Assembly (NCBI GenBank): GCA_937868795.1
Contig: CALMNM010000151.1
Span: 1-64,000 of the forward strand
Reading direction: 5' to 3'
DNA length: 64,000 bases
From: an uncultured Acholeplasma sp.
GTDB lineage: Bacteria; Bacillota_I; Bacilli_A; Acholeplasmatales; Acholeplasmataceae
Made by a program: the position numbers and the translations under genes. How positions within the stretch are numbered: position 1 is the stretch's first letter; each line of letters opens with the position of its first letter. This document shows, in pieces, positions 8,906 through 17,225 of this stretch. The notes below the pieces were generated by a model that did no database searches, was not told where the DNA came from, and saw only the letters and a list, made by a program, of their open reading frames with translations.

Positions 8906-9185
8906 AATTTGCTTTGTTTGCTTTTCTTGATTGAATCGCAGCTATGATCAATGCAGATATCAATGCGATAATGATGGAAAATACGCCAAAGACAGTATAG
9001 ATGACATCAGCAAAACTACCACCTGTGGTTGTGACGGTTTGACCTAAAATGATCATCACCAAACCGAAAGCTAAGAATAATGAACTGATAAGCCAAGCAC
9101 GCTTTTTCTTGAAGAATACTAAGTATAATGTTCCAATAAGACCTAATAATGAAAGTATCAAGACAATAATTGTAAATGGGTTCAT
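8904..9185 (-). CDS. Small three-helix membrane protein, unknown
   Basis: 93 residues with three predicted transmembrane helices (about 5-24, 31-50, 62-85), a KKKR loop after the first and a KANKAN tail. I do not recognise a family. The ribosome site AAGGAGGT is near-perfect and the gene has its own promoter and terminator, so it is a genuine, probably well-expressed gene. Its promoter is overlapped by a TTTGA-N3-TCAAA box identical in core to the one before the fatty-acid operon, which suggests control with membrane lipid synthesis. That link is inference. Confidence 0.8.
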   Translation of the reverse strand: MNPFTIIVLILSLLGLIGTLYLVFFKKKRAWLISSLFLAFGLVMIILGQTVTTTGGSFADVIYTVFGVFSIIIALISALIIAAIQSRKANKAN

Positions 9186-9204
9186 AGGTTACCTCCTTCT
9201 CTAA

Positions 9205-9234
9205 ATTATAACTGATTCATTTTGAATTTCAAAA
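9205..9234 (-). promoter_or_regulatory. Promoter with FabT-like box before the small membrane protein
   Basis: On the minus strand TTGAAA (9232-9227), 16 bases, TATAAT (9210-9205). The palindrome TTTGA-ATT-TCAAA (9221-9233, with flanking T and A) covers the -35, so a bound protein would repress. The core is the same as at 13490-13502. It may also affect the divergent glycosylase gene. Confidence 0.6.
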
Positions 9235-9324
9235 CAAAAAGGTTAGAATAAACACATGAGGTTATCTTCAAGATAAATGCTTTATTCGCTTCGTGTTATA
9301 ATAAGAACGTATGAGGTAAATCAA

Positions 9325-9945
9325 ATGAAGACGATTGTTTATTATCATGACACACCGATCACCAAATCGCTGATGCAAAAAGATCCCAAGTTAATCCCTC
9401 TTTTTCAAAGAAAAAAGCAAATTGACGTCACGTTAAGTGATGATTATTTTTTATCTCTTGTTCACACGATTATTGCCCAACAGTTATCGAGTAAAGTAGC
9501 ATCAGTCATCTCTAGACGATTAACTGATCATTTCAACGAAAGAATCACACCTGATCATATTGCAAACGCGGATGATCAAGAACTCCGTGCGTTAGGGTTA
9601 TCCCATCAAAAGATTAAGTATTTAAAAAGTTTAGCGGAATGTTTAATCACAAGAAAGGTTCATTTTGATGATATCCAACAAATGAGTGACCAAGAAGTGA
9701 TTGACATGCTCGTTCAGATCAAAGGCATTGGCATATGGACAGCTCAAATGTTTCTCATATTTAGTTTAGGTAGAGAAGATGTTTTTTCCGTCCTTGATTT
9801 AGGACTCAGAAATGTCGTCAAAGATCTTTATCAAAACCCAGCTTTAACCAATCAAGAAATAGACAAGATATCACAAACATGGGCACCGTATCGCACAGTG
9901 GTTTCCCATTTTCTCTGGCATGCCTATGATGGCATCGATGAATGA
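9325..9945 (+). CDS. DNA-3-methyladenine glycosylase II (AlkA-like, HhH-GPD)
   Basis: About 206 residues. It contains a helix-hairpin-helix (LVQIKGIGIWTAQMF) followed by VFSVLDLGLRN, where the Asp is at the catalytic position of HhH-GPD glycosylases. Such enzymes remove alkylated bases in base-excision repair. It lacks the N-terminal extension of E. coli AlkA, which is common in Gram-positives. The frame begins at 9277, but ATG 9325 (MKTIVYYHD) has GAGGTAA before it. A TATAAT at 9293-9298 is a likely -10. The next gene, zwf, begins about 20 bases on. Confidence 0.87.
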   Translation: MKTIVYYHDTPITKSLMQKDPKLIPLFQRKKQIDVTLSDDYFLSLVHTIIAQQLSSKVASVISRRLTDHFNERITPDHIANADDQELRALGLSHQKIKYLKSLAECLITRKVHFDDIQQMSDQEVIDMLVQIKGIGIWTAQMFLIFSLGREDVFSVLDLGLRNVVKDLYQNPALTNQEIDKISQTWAPYRTVVSHFLWHAYDGIDE

Positions 9946-9966
9946 CATAAAAGAAAAGAGGAATCG

Positions 9967-11337
9967 ATGATGACATATGATTTAATAATCACGATCTTTG
10001 GAGCAACCGGTGACTTAACGTCTAGAAAATTGCTTCCAGCATTCGCGAAGCTTTATGCGGAAAAACAAATCCCAGAAAACACAAAAATCATCGCCTTAGG
10101 TCGGCGTTCTTATACCAATGAAAGTTATGTAGACACGATGATTCAAGCAGGAAAGATGACCCATGGGGAAGATATTCTTAGACAACTTGTCTCCTATTTT
10201 CCGATGGAAATTACCGAAGAAGAAGGCTATAAACCTTTGGTTTCACTGATTGAATCCTTAAGACACAGTGAAACACGTGAACTTTATTATTTAGCGATTG
10301 GGCCTGATCTTTTTCCGATTGTCACAAAATATATCAATCAATCCTCTCTTGTCATTCAAGGCAATGTCAATCAGTCGATTGTTTTCGAAAAACCCTTTGG
10401 TCACGATCTTGAAAGTGCACGTGCGATCAATGAAATGCTCTGGCGCTATTTTGATGAAAAGCAGATCTATCGTATCGATCACTATTTAGGCAAAGAAATG
10501 ATTCAAAATATCATGATGGTTCGCTTTGCAAATCGTATATTTGAAGAGATTTGGCATAATCGATCGATTAAAAATATTAAAATCATCGCGAAAGAAACCG
10601 AAGGCATTTTGGGTCGAGCAGGATATTATGATCAATCGGGAGCCCTTAAGGATATGGTGCAATCCCACTTATTGCAAATGTTATCTTTAATCGCGATGGA
10701 ACCGCCCCTTTCCTATTTTTCTGATGATGTCAAAGATGAAAAAGTTAAGGTTTTAAAGCATGTAACATTTGATAAGGACAGCACGATTTTTGGTCAATAT
10801 GATGACTATCACGATGAAAGTAATATCCCAAAAGATTCGAAAACAGAAACGTTTGTTTTTCTTAAAGCCTATGTCAATACACCTCGGTTTAAAGGGGTCC
10901 CTTTCTACTTGATGACAGGGAAAAAGCTAGATAAAAAAGAATCACTCATTATCATCGAGTTTGAAGAAACAAGCGAACAAAGAAAGTGGAATTTACCTTT
11001 ATCTACGAATAAACTTTATATTAAAATTGCTCCACTCGACGGTGTGGGTCTCATCTTAAATAGTAAAGTCCCTGGTCTTCGCGATGATGTGGAAGAAGTT
11101 GAACTTGAATATTGCATCGCATGTCATGCTGTGGGTAACCTCTCAGAAGCTTATGAAAAGTTGATCAAAGATATTACTGGGCACCACAAGACACTCTTTA
11201 CACGATGGGATGAAATCGAATTTTCGTGGTCACTCATTGATCATTTGAAGAAGTTCCAAAAAGATCCGGTAATCTATCATGATTATGAAGATCTAAAACC
11301 CATGATTAAAGACTTAACAGGAGAAATTATGCCATGA
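9967..11337 (+). CDS. zwf: Glucose-6-phosphate 1-dehydrogenase
   Basis: Oxidises glucose 6-phosphate to 6-phosphogluconolactone with NADP+, opening the oxidative pentose phosphate path. Visible motifs are the nucleotide-binding GATGDLTSRKLLPAF at the N-terminus and the active-site RIDHYLGKE near residue 170. At 456 residues it is somewhat shorter than the usual 480-490. GAGGAA precedes two ATGs (9967, 9970). The gene overlaps the following cyclase gene by four bases (ATGA), so they are translationally coupled. Lactonase and 6-phosphogluconate dehydrogenase genes are not in this window. Confidence 0.95.
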   Translation: MMTYDLIITIFGATGDLTSRKLLPAFAKLYAEKQIPENTKIIALGRRSYTNESYVDTMIQAGKMTHGEDILRQLVSYFPMEITEEEGYKPLVSLIESLRHSETRELYYLAIGPDLFPIVTKYINQSSLVIQGNVNQSIVFEKPFGHDLESARAINEMLWRYFDEKQIYRIDHYLGKEMIQNIMMVRFANRIFEEIWHNRSIKNIKIIAKETEGILGRAGYYDQSGALKDMVQSHLLQMLSLIAMEPPLSYFSDDVKDEKVKVLKHVTFDKDSTIFGQYDDYHDESNIPKDSKTETFVFLKAYVNTPRFKGVPFYLMTGKKLDKKESLIIIEFEETSEQRKWNLPLSTNKLYIKIAPLDGVGLILNSKVPGLRDDVEEVELEYCIACHAVGNLSEAYEKLIKDITGHHKTLFTRWDEIEFSWSLIDHLKKFQKDPVIYHDYEDLKPMIKDLTGEIMP

Positions 11338-11981
11338 AAATCTATGATGTCTCCATGCTTGTCAAAGAAGGCATGCAAGTCTATAAGAATAACCCTAAAA
11401 AGCAACCTACATTTATTAATTTCTCTAATTTTTCAACATCAAGTGCTTACGAAACCAATGTAAATATCAATTTACATACAGGAACACATATGGATTTTCC
11501 TCTCCATATGATCGATGGTGGGGATACCTCAGATACATTAGATTTAAACAAATTGATCACCAAAGTCAAAGTGTTTGATCTGACCTTAGTCAACGATGGG
11601 ATCACTGCAGATGATTTGAAAGATTTTGCTATCAATGAAGGTGATTTTATCCTTCTTAAGACAAGTAATTCTTATGAAGATACCTTCAATTTTCAGTTTA
11701 TCTATCTCAAAGAATCAGGTGCTAAATATCTAGCTGACCGCCATGTGTCTGGTGTTGGTGTGGACGGATTAGGTGTCGAACGCGATCAAGCAGGACATCC
11801 CACACACAAGATCTTGATGAACGAAAAGGTCACCATCATCGAGGGATTAAGACTTGCAAAAGTGCCTGAAGGATCTTACATGATGTTTGCTTTACCGATA
11901 AAAATGCCAAAAGTTGATGCGTTATTATTATCCGTTGTGTTAGTTGAGGGAATCCATGATACGATTAGCGACATTATCTGA
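11334..11981 (+). CDS. Cyclase family protein (KynB/arylformamidase-like)
   Basis: 215 residues of the metal-dependent cyclase/kynurenine formamidase family. The metal motif HTGTHMDFPLHM is present at about residues 48-59, and GVGVDGLGVERDQ and MMFALPIKM in the second half fit the family. In such contexts the substrate is rarely kynurenine; an amide or lactone hydrolase role is possible. Coupling to zwf makes a sugar lactone imaginable, but that is only a guess from position. AGGAG lies within the end of zwf. Confidence 0.75.
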   Translation: MKIYDVSMLVKEGMQVYKNNPKKQPTFINFSNFSTSSAYETNVNINLHTGTHMDFPLHMIDGGDTSDTLDLNKLITKVKVFDLTLVNDGITADDLKDFAINEGDFILLKTSNSYEDTFNFQFIYLKESGAKYLADRHVSGVGVDGLGVERDQAGHPTHKILMNEKVTIIEGLRLAKVPEGSYMMFALPIKMPKVDALLLSVVLVEGIHDTISDII

Positions 11982-12471
11982 TCTTGAAGCGATTTGGACA
12001 CTCCGTCAAGAAACGAGTGCACTTTTGAAATCTCGGAATATCGATCAGTGGCAACACCAAAATCCGAGTCGAACGACGTTCATTCGTGATATTGAAAGTG
12101 GTGAGTTTTTTGTCTATGAAAAATCAGGTCAAATCGTAGGAATGATTGCGATTAAGTCTGGTATTGAAAGGACATATCTAACGATTTATGATGGTGCTTG
12201 GGGCGATGATTTACCCTATCAGACCATTCATCGGCTTGCCGTTAAAAAGGATTATCTTGGAACATCTATTGCCAAGGAAATGCTCGATTATGCAGAATTA
12301 ATCGCCAAACAAAGAAACACACCATATATTCGAATTGACACGTACTTTACCAATATGAATGCGATCAGATTATTCAAAAATCAAGGATATATTTTAAGAG
12401 GTTGGATCATTCTTGAACCTGGTGAAGGTGATTTAAGACGACTTGCGTTTGATAAAAAATTGGAGGACTAA
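11956..12471 (+). CDS. GNAT family N-acetyltransferase
   Basis: About 171 residues. The acetyl-CoA fold is recognisable from MIRLATLSDLEAIWTL at the start, the central RLAVKKDYLGTSIAKEML (the P-loop-like motif A region) and the late AIRLFKNQGYILRG. Substrate unknown. The start is ATG 11956 behind GAGGGA, overlapping the end of the cyclase gene by 26 bases; the frame is open slightly further upstream. It ends directly at the start of the next gene. Confidence 0.82.
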   Translation: MIRLATLSDLEAIWTLRQETSALLKSRNIDQWQHQNPSRTTFIRDIESGEFFVYEKSGQIVGMIAIKSGIERTYLTIYDGAWGDDLPYQTIHRLAVKKDYLGTSIAKEMLDYAELIAKQRNTPYIRIDTYFTNMNAIRLFKNQGYILRGWIILEPGEGDLRRLAFDKKLED

Positions 12472-13389
12472 ATGAACGTTTACATCGATGAAACTTTCTT
12501 CAATCATGCCTTGATGGAAAAGTTTATAAAACATTATCCAACACTTCATCTTCTTGATGAACAACATATCAGTCAAGCAGAACTTCTTATTGTCTCTCCT
12601 AAAATGGTGAAAAGGGACCTCCTTGAGAGGATGAATAATCTTAAATTTATCAAGCTTTTGACCGCAGGTTATGATACTGTGGATTTAACTTACGTCAAAG
12701 AGAATAAGATCCCAATAGCTTATGCGAAAGATGTCTTTAGTATTCAAATCGCTGAAGATGTTTTTGCCAAAATTCTCTATTTTAATCGTAAACTTGGGTC
12801 ATATCATGAACAATCGGTACAACAAAAGTGGACGTTTATCCCGTCACGACATGAGATCTATTTGAAGCATGTTTTAATCGTAGGTGCAGGATCGATAGGA
12901 TACGAAATTGCACTCCGTATGAAAGCTTTTGGAGCTCATGTAACCGGTTATAAAAAGCGACTACTTGAATCATCAATCTATGATCATCTGATCTATGAAA
13001 CTGAAGAACTTTATCATGCATTAACAAAGGCAGATTATGTCATTTTGTGTCTTGCGTTAAATGAAAAAACCTATCACTTTGTCGATGAAACGTTTTTAAA
13101 TCATATGAAAAAAGAAGCGTTACTCATCAATGTGGCACGCGGAGATATTATCGATCAAGATGCCTTAATTGTTGCCTTAAATGAAGAAAGAATTCGTGGT
13201 GCTGCACTTGATGTGACGTCTCCTGAACCTTTGCCTTTTGACCATCCTTTATGGCGTGCAAAGAACATTTTCATTACGCCACACCAAGCCTCATCTTCAC
13301 CGATGATGAAGGAACGATTAATGCATGAAGTGATCGATACCCTAGATAAATTTCTCCAAGGTCAAGCATTACCCAATCTTATCCGATAG
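12472..13389 (+). CDS. D-isomer-specific 2-hydroxyacid dehydrogenase
   Basis: 305 residues with the Rossmann motif VGAGSIGYEIALRMKAFG near residues 138-155, NVARGDIIDQDAL with the conserved Arg, a Glu-bearing DVTSPEPLP and the catalytic-His segment ITPHQASS. It is a paralogue of SerA in fold but lacks SerA's tail. Substrates of this branch are 2-oxo acids such as glyoxylate, hydroxypyruvate or phosphonates; the sequence does not decide. GGAGG precedes the ATG, which follows the GNAT stop at once. Confidence 0.85.
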   Translation: MNVYIDETFFNHALMEKFIKHYPTLHLLDEQHISQAELLIVSPKMVKRDLLERMNNLKFIKLLTAGYDTVDLTYVKENKIPIAYAKDVFSIQIAEDVFAKILYFNRKLGSYHEQSVQQKWTFIPSRHEIYLKHVLIVGAGSIGYEIALRMKAFGAHVTGYKKRLLESSIYDHLIYETEELYHALTKADYVILCLALNEKTYHFVDETFLNHMKKEALLINVARGDIIDQDALIVALNEERIRGAALDVTSPEPLPFDHPLWRAKNIFITPHQASSSPMMKERLMHEVIDTLDKFLQGQALPNLIR

Positions 13390-13413
13390 CCTATGATAAA
13401 TCATAGGTTTTTT
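13390..13413 (+). terminator. Terminator ending the zwf cluster
   Basis: CCTATGA-TAAA-TCATAGG followed by TTTTTT, right after the hydroxyacid dehydrogenase stop codon. Confidence 0.9.
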
Positions 13414-13419
13414 ATTTTA

Positions 13420-13433
13420 CGTTACCGCTTACA
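13420..13433 (-). promoter_or_regulatory. cre-like site upstream of the fatty-acid promoter
   Basis: On the minus strand TGTAAGCGGTAACG, 12 of 14 matches to the CcpA element. It ends 12 bases before the -35 of the acc-fab promoter. Confidence 0.35.
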
Positions 13434-13445
13434 TTGATTTTTGTA

Positions 13446-13473
13446 TTGACAAGTTAATCTTTTGTGATAGAAT
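13446..13473 (+). promoter_or_regulatory. Promoter of the fatty-acid operon
   Basis: Perfect -35 TTGACA (13446-13451), 16-base spacer, -10 TAGAAT (13468-13473). Transcription would begin near 13480, giving a leader of about 250 bases before accB. Confidence 0.8.
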
Positions 13474-13488
13474 AAACACAGGCATATG

Positions 13489-13503
13489 ATTTGAATTTCA
13501 AAA
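13489..13503. promoter_or_regulatory. FabT-like operator
   Basis: ATTTGA-ATT-TCAAAA is a near-perfect palindrome immediately after the predicted transcription start. It has the TTTGA-N3-TCAAA form of FabT operators (MarR-family regulator of fatty-acid genes in lactic acid bacteria). A TTTCAAA-ACA-TTTGAAA repeat overlaps it (13497-13513). No fabT gene is in the window. Confidence 0.6.
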
Positions 13504-13513
13504 CATTTGAAAT

Positions 13514-13729
13514 GCCAACAAGGGAGTGATGCGACCAACAATGACATCGTGATCAATGACATAAACATTAATTAATGATGAAATGAATGCGAAACATTTA
13601 TGTCGAATGACGATGGAGTATTAAACATCTCGAGATGATGCGATATTCAAGAAATATCTTCAACCAAACATCTGATCTTGATGCTGGAATAATGATTTAA
13701 AAATTTGAAAAGTGAAATGGTAACTATAT
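13514..13729 (+). other. Long structured leader of accB, no gene seen
   Basis: This untranslated stretch has three inverted repeats: GACATAAA/TTTATGTC (13558-13565 with 13597-13604), the 12-base palindrome CATCTCGAGATG (13626-13637), and GATATT/AATATC (13642-13658). A tiny reading frame, MRPTMTS, starts near 13529 behind AAGGGAG. I recognise no known riboswitch class and no T-rich terminator. Confidence 0.5.
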
Positions 13730-14179
13730 ATGACAATTAAAGAAATTCAGTCGATCATCAAAGATTTTGAAACGTCTTCGCTTATGACCTTAGAACTTGA
13801 GATGGATGGGTTTAAGCTCAAGTTATCGAAAAACAAAACCCAAGAAGTCGTCATTAATGAACCTAAAGGAGAACCTGTAAAACCTCAAAACGAAAAACCT
13901 GCAACACCCCCCACTGTTCAACTCAATCACCAAATGATCATAAAATCACCACTCGTTGGTACTTTTTACGCTTCATCGACTCCTAATGGAAAACCTTATG
14001 TTGAAGTCGGTCAACACGTGAAAAAAGGCCAAGTCGTCTGCATTATTGAAGCGATGAAAATCATGAATGAGATCACCTCTCCTTACGATGGTGTTCTCAA
14101 AGAAATCTTTGTCAAGAATGGCGAAGTCGTCGGCTTTAATCATGGCTTGATGCGGGTTGGTGACGCCAATGAAAAATAA
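13730..14179 (+). CDS. accB: Acetyl-CoA carboxylase biotin carboxyl carrier protein
   Basis: 149 residues. The C-terminal biotinyl domain carries EAMKIMNEI with the biotinylated Lys110, preceded by a Pro/Lys-rich flexible linker (about 45-65). It shuttles carboxyl groups between biotin carboxylase and carboxyltransferase to form malonyl-CoA. It is the first gene of the acc-fab operon. The ribosome site is weak (AAATGG), which fits control through the long leader. It overlaps accC by 11 bases. Confidence 0.96.
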   Translation: MTIKEIQSIIKDFETSSLMTLELEMDGFKLKLSKNKTQEVVINEPKGEPVKPQNEKPATPPTVQLNHQMIIKSPLVGTFYASSTPNGKPYVEVGQHVKKGQVVCIIEAMKIMNEITSPYDGVLKEIFVKNGEVVGFNHGLMRVGDANEK

Positions 14180-15533
14180 AATCTTAATTGCAAACCGTGG
14201 CGAGATTGCGGTTCGCATCATTCGTGCAGCGAAGGAACTCGGGATTGAGACCGTCGCTGTTTACTCTACCGCAGATGAAACATCGCTGCATGTTAAACTT
14301 GCGGATGAAGCGATTTGTATTGGTGAAGCACGGAGTAAAGATTCTTATCTAAATATGAACAGTGTCTTATCTGCAGCAATATCGACGGGATGTAATGCAA
14401 TCCATCCTGGGTATGGCTTTTTATCAGAAAATTCAGCCTTTGTCGAAATGGTGGAGCGCTGCAATATTACCTTTATTGGACCCAACTCTAAGTCAATCGC
14501 CCAAATCGGAGATAAATCCTCAGCGAGAGCGATTGCTAAAGCCAACGGCGTTCCAATTGTTGAAGGTAGTGATGGGATTTTAGAAGATGTCCATGAAGGA
14601 CTAAAAATAGCGAAAAAAATTGGCTACCCCGTCATGATTAAAGCTTCTTCAGGGGGCGGTGGTCGTGGCATCAGTATTGTGCGTTCAGATGAAGAATTCC
14701 TGAATGCTTTTGAGCGTACCTCACTAGAAGCAGAAATCAGTTTTGGTGATAAATCGCTTTACATTGAAAAGTTTATTGAATCTCCAAGACATATCGAAAT
14801 TCAAATTATCGCAGATACTTTTGGTAATGTGGTGTCCTTAAACGAACGTGATTGCTCAATGCAACGTCGTAACCAAAAAATGGTCGAAGAAACCCCATCA
14901 CCTGTGATGAATGACATTTTGAGACGCAAGATGAGTATGGCAGCAGTCAAACTTGCTAAAGCGATCAATTATGTCAATGCAGGAACCATGGAATTCTTAG
15001 TTGATCCCAAAGGAAACTTTTATTTTATTGAAATGAACACGCGAATTCAAGTCGAGCATCCCATCACTGAAGCAGTGACAGGTTTTGACCTTGTCAAAGA
15101 ACAGATTCGTATAGCTTATGGAAAAGAACTTTCCTTTAAACAACGCGATGTGAAAATGAATGGTCATGCCATTGAATGTAGAATCAATGCTGAACATGCT
15201 ATGAAGGGATTTGTCCCCACACCTGGAAAAATCAATAACATTTTATTTCCAGGAGGAATTGGCGTTCGCATTGATACCCATATCTACCCAGGGTATGAAG
15301 TCCCGCCATTTTATGATTCCATGATTGCCAAACTTATCGTTCATGCACCCACACGTAGAGAAGCAATTAAAAAGATGCGTGTTGCACTTGAGCAATTTGT
15401 TATTGAAGGCATTCACACGAATATCGACTATCAATACTTAATTATGCACAATACTGACTTCATAAAGGGTCAGTATGATACTGGATTTATTGCACGTTTC
15501 AATGTGCTTGTGGAGGCAGAGAATCGTGAATGA
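14169..15533 (+). CDS. accC: Acetyl-CoA carboxylase, biotin carboxylase subunit
   Basis: About 454 residues. ATP-grasp enzyme that carboxylates biotin on AccB. Visible: N-terminal KILIANRGEIAVRIIRA, the Gly-rich ATP loop KASSGGGGRGI near residue 160, and the catalytic region FIEMNTRIQVEHPITE. The frame begins at 14157, but ATG 14169 matches the family start exactly. Neighbours accB and accD overlap on both sides, so expression is coupled. Confidence 0.97.
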   Translation: MKNKILIANRGEIAVRIIRAAKELGIETVAVYSTADETSLHVKLADEAICIGEARSKDSYLNMNSVLSAAISTGCNAIHPGYGFLSENSAFVEMVERCNITFIGPNSKSIAQIGDKSSARAIAKANGVPIVEGSDGILEDVHEGLKIAKKIGYPVMIKASSGGGGRGISIVRSDEEFLNAFERTSLEAEISFGDKSLYIEKFIESPRHIEIQIIADTFGNVVSLNERDCSMQRRNQKMVEETPSPVMNDILRRKMSMAAVKLAKAINYVNAGTMEFLVDPKGNFYFIEMNTRIQVEHPITEAVTGFDLVKEQIRIAYGKELSFKQRDVKMNGHAIECRINAEHAMKGFVPTPGKINNILFPGGIGVRIDTHIYPGYEVPPFYDSMIAKLIVHAPTRREAIKKMRVALEQFVIEGIHTNIDYQYLIMHNTDFIKGQYDTGFIARFNVLVEAENRE

Positions 15534-16404
15534 TTTTATCAATGAACGGAAAGCAAAACTTGAAGATTTCAAGAAAAATATTAGAAAAAAGAGTACCGTT
15601 TACGCACCAGTAGATATTCCCGATGGTATTTTCATCAAGTGTGATCAGTGTGGAGCGGCAATCTATGAAAAGAATCTTGAATCGAATCAACTCATTTGTC
15701 CTTATTGTGAGTTTCATTTTCGCATGGGTGCAGACAAACGACTAGATTTGATCGTCGATGCAGGATCTTTTCGAGAAATCGATCGGTTGATGACCTCGAC
15801 CAATCCTTTAAACATGCCTGATTACGAAGATAAACTTTCCATTGGTAAAAAGTTAACCAAACATGAAGAAGCATTTCTCTCGGGAACTGCAACCATTGTG
15901 GGTATCGAATTAGCGATTGGTATTTTAGACAGTCATTTTATGATGGGAAGTATGGGAAGTGTTGTGGGTGAAAAAGTCACTCGTTTGATTGAACATGCTA
16001 CAAAGCATCGTCTTCCACTCATCATTTTTTCTGCTTCTGGTGGAGCACGGATGCAAGAAGGCATTTTATCCTTAATGCAGATGGCAAAAACCTCAGCAGC
16101 ACTCTATTATTTTGATCAAGCAGGTCTTCTTTTTATCAGTGTGATGACCAACCCAACCACGGGTGGTGTAGCCGCTTCCTTCGCTTCACTGGGCGATATT
16201 AATATCGCTGAAAAGTCCTCCTTAATCGGTTTTGCAGGAGCGAGAGTCATTAAGCAAACCATTCGACAAGAACTACCTGAAGGCTTTCAAACTGATCAGT
16301 TTCAGTTAGAGCACGGCATGGTGGATTTAGTGGTTCACCGTAAAGATTTGCGGAAAACACTTTACAAATTACTCCAATTTCATAGTGAAAGGAAGGATGG
16401 ATGA
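15526..16404 (+). CDS. accD: Acetyl-CoA carboxylase carboxyltransferase subunit beta
   Basis: About 292 residues starting at GTG 15526, behind GGAGG at 15512-15516; the longer upstream frame to 15475 has no ribosome site and reads unlike AccD. An N-terminal zinc ribbon is visible (IKCDQCGAAIYE ... LICPYCEFHF: CxxC and CxxC), followed by the crotonase-like carboxyltransferase core (SASGGARMQEGILSL, NPTTGGVAASFA). It pairs with AccA, whose gene overlaps its stop codon. Confidence 0.95.
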   Translation: MNDFINERKAKLEDFKKNIRKKSTVYAPVDIPDGIFIKCDQCGAAIYEKNLESNQLICPYCEFHFRMGADKRLDLIVDAGSFREIDRLMTSTNPLNMPDYEDKLSIGKKLTKHEEAFLSGTATIVGIELAIGILDSHFMMGSMGSVVGEKVTRLIEHATKHRLPLIIFSASGGARMQEGILSLMQMAKTSAALYYFDQAGLLFISVMTNPTTGGVAASFASLGDINIAEKSSLIGFAGARVIKQTIRQELPEGFQTDQFQLEHGMVDLVVHRKDLRKTLYKLLQFHSERKDG

Positions 16405-17225
16405 TGATGCATTCTGCATGGGATATCGTTAAACTTGCGCGTCATCCGAAACGTCCGACCGCACAAACGATAATTAAAGAACTTTTCCCGGATTTTATTG
16501 AACTTCATGGTGATCGTCAATATGCGGATGACCAATCCATCATTGGTGGTATTGGCACCTTTAATGGGATCCAAATCACGGTGATTGCTGAAGAAAAAGG
16601 GATCGGTACCGATGGTAAAATCCGTCATAATTTTGGGATGCCACATCCTGAAGGCTATCGAAAAGCACTGCACTTGATGAAACAAGCGGAAAAATTTAAG
16701 CGACCCATTCTTTGTATAGTTGATACTCCAGGTGCATATCCTGGTATCGGCGCTGAAGAGCGTGGTCAAGCACAAGCCATCGCGAATAATTTAAAAGAAA
16801 TGATGGGTCTAAAGACACCTATTCTTGTCGTGATTCTCTCTGAGGGAGGATCCGGAGGTGCACTAGCTATTGGTGTTGGTGATGTGGTTTTAATGTTTGA
16901 AAATAGCATTTACGCGATCTTATCCCCTGAAGGTTATGCATCGATTATCTATAAAGACAGTCAGAAAGCTGACTTAGCAGCCTCACTCATGAAATTAACC
17001 GCACAAGATCTCTTAGATTTTGGCGTGATTGATGAAATTATCCCTGAACATGAAGGTTTACATGTTGATGCTGATTTTGGCATCAAAGAACTCAAAAAGA
17101 GTTTGACGAAGCATCTAAAAAATTTAATGAAAGAACCGACAGACTTGCGTCTTGAGCAACGTTATGCTAAATATCGCAAGATGGGGGTTGTCATTGAACA
17201 ACAAGGAGAAAGCAATGAATTATAA
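16401..17225 (+). CDS. accA: Acetyl-CoA carboxylase carboxyltransferase subunit alpha
   Basis: 274 residues, a little short of the usual 310-320 because the N-terminal helix region is trimmed. Core motifs are present: IIGGIGTFNG, FGMPHPEGYRKALHLMK, VDTPGAYPGIGAEERGQ and LSEGGSGGALAIGVGD. It transfers carboxyl from biotin to acetyl-CoA with AccD. Three ATGs in a row (16401, 16404, 16407) follow AAAGGAAGG. It overlaps fabH by 11 bases. Confidence 0.96.
   Translation: MMMHSAWDIVKLARHPKRPTAQTIIKELFPDFIELHGDRQYADDQSIIGGIGTFNGIQITVIAEEKGIGTDGKIRHNFGMPHPEGYRKALHLMKQAEKFKRPILCIVDTPGAYPGIGAEERGQAQAIANNLKEMMGLKTPILVVILSEGGSGGALAIGVGDVVLMFENSIYAILSPEGYASIIYKDSQKADLAASLMKLTAQDLLDFGVIDEIIPEHEGLHVDADFGIKELKKSLTKHLKNLMKEPTDLRLEQRYAKYRKMGVVIEQQGESNEL

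Noticed and set aside
14345-15434. Opposite-strand open frames across accC
   Set aside because: Short frames without ribosome sites lying fully inside a clear accC; shadows of its codon use. The same holds for most opposite-strand frames over fabH, fabF, serC and the P-ATPase.
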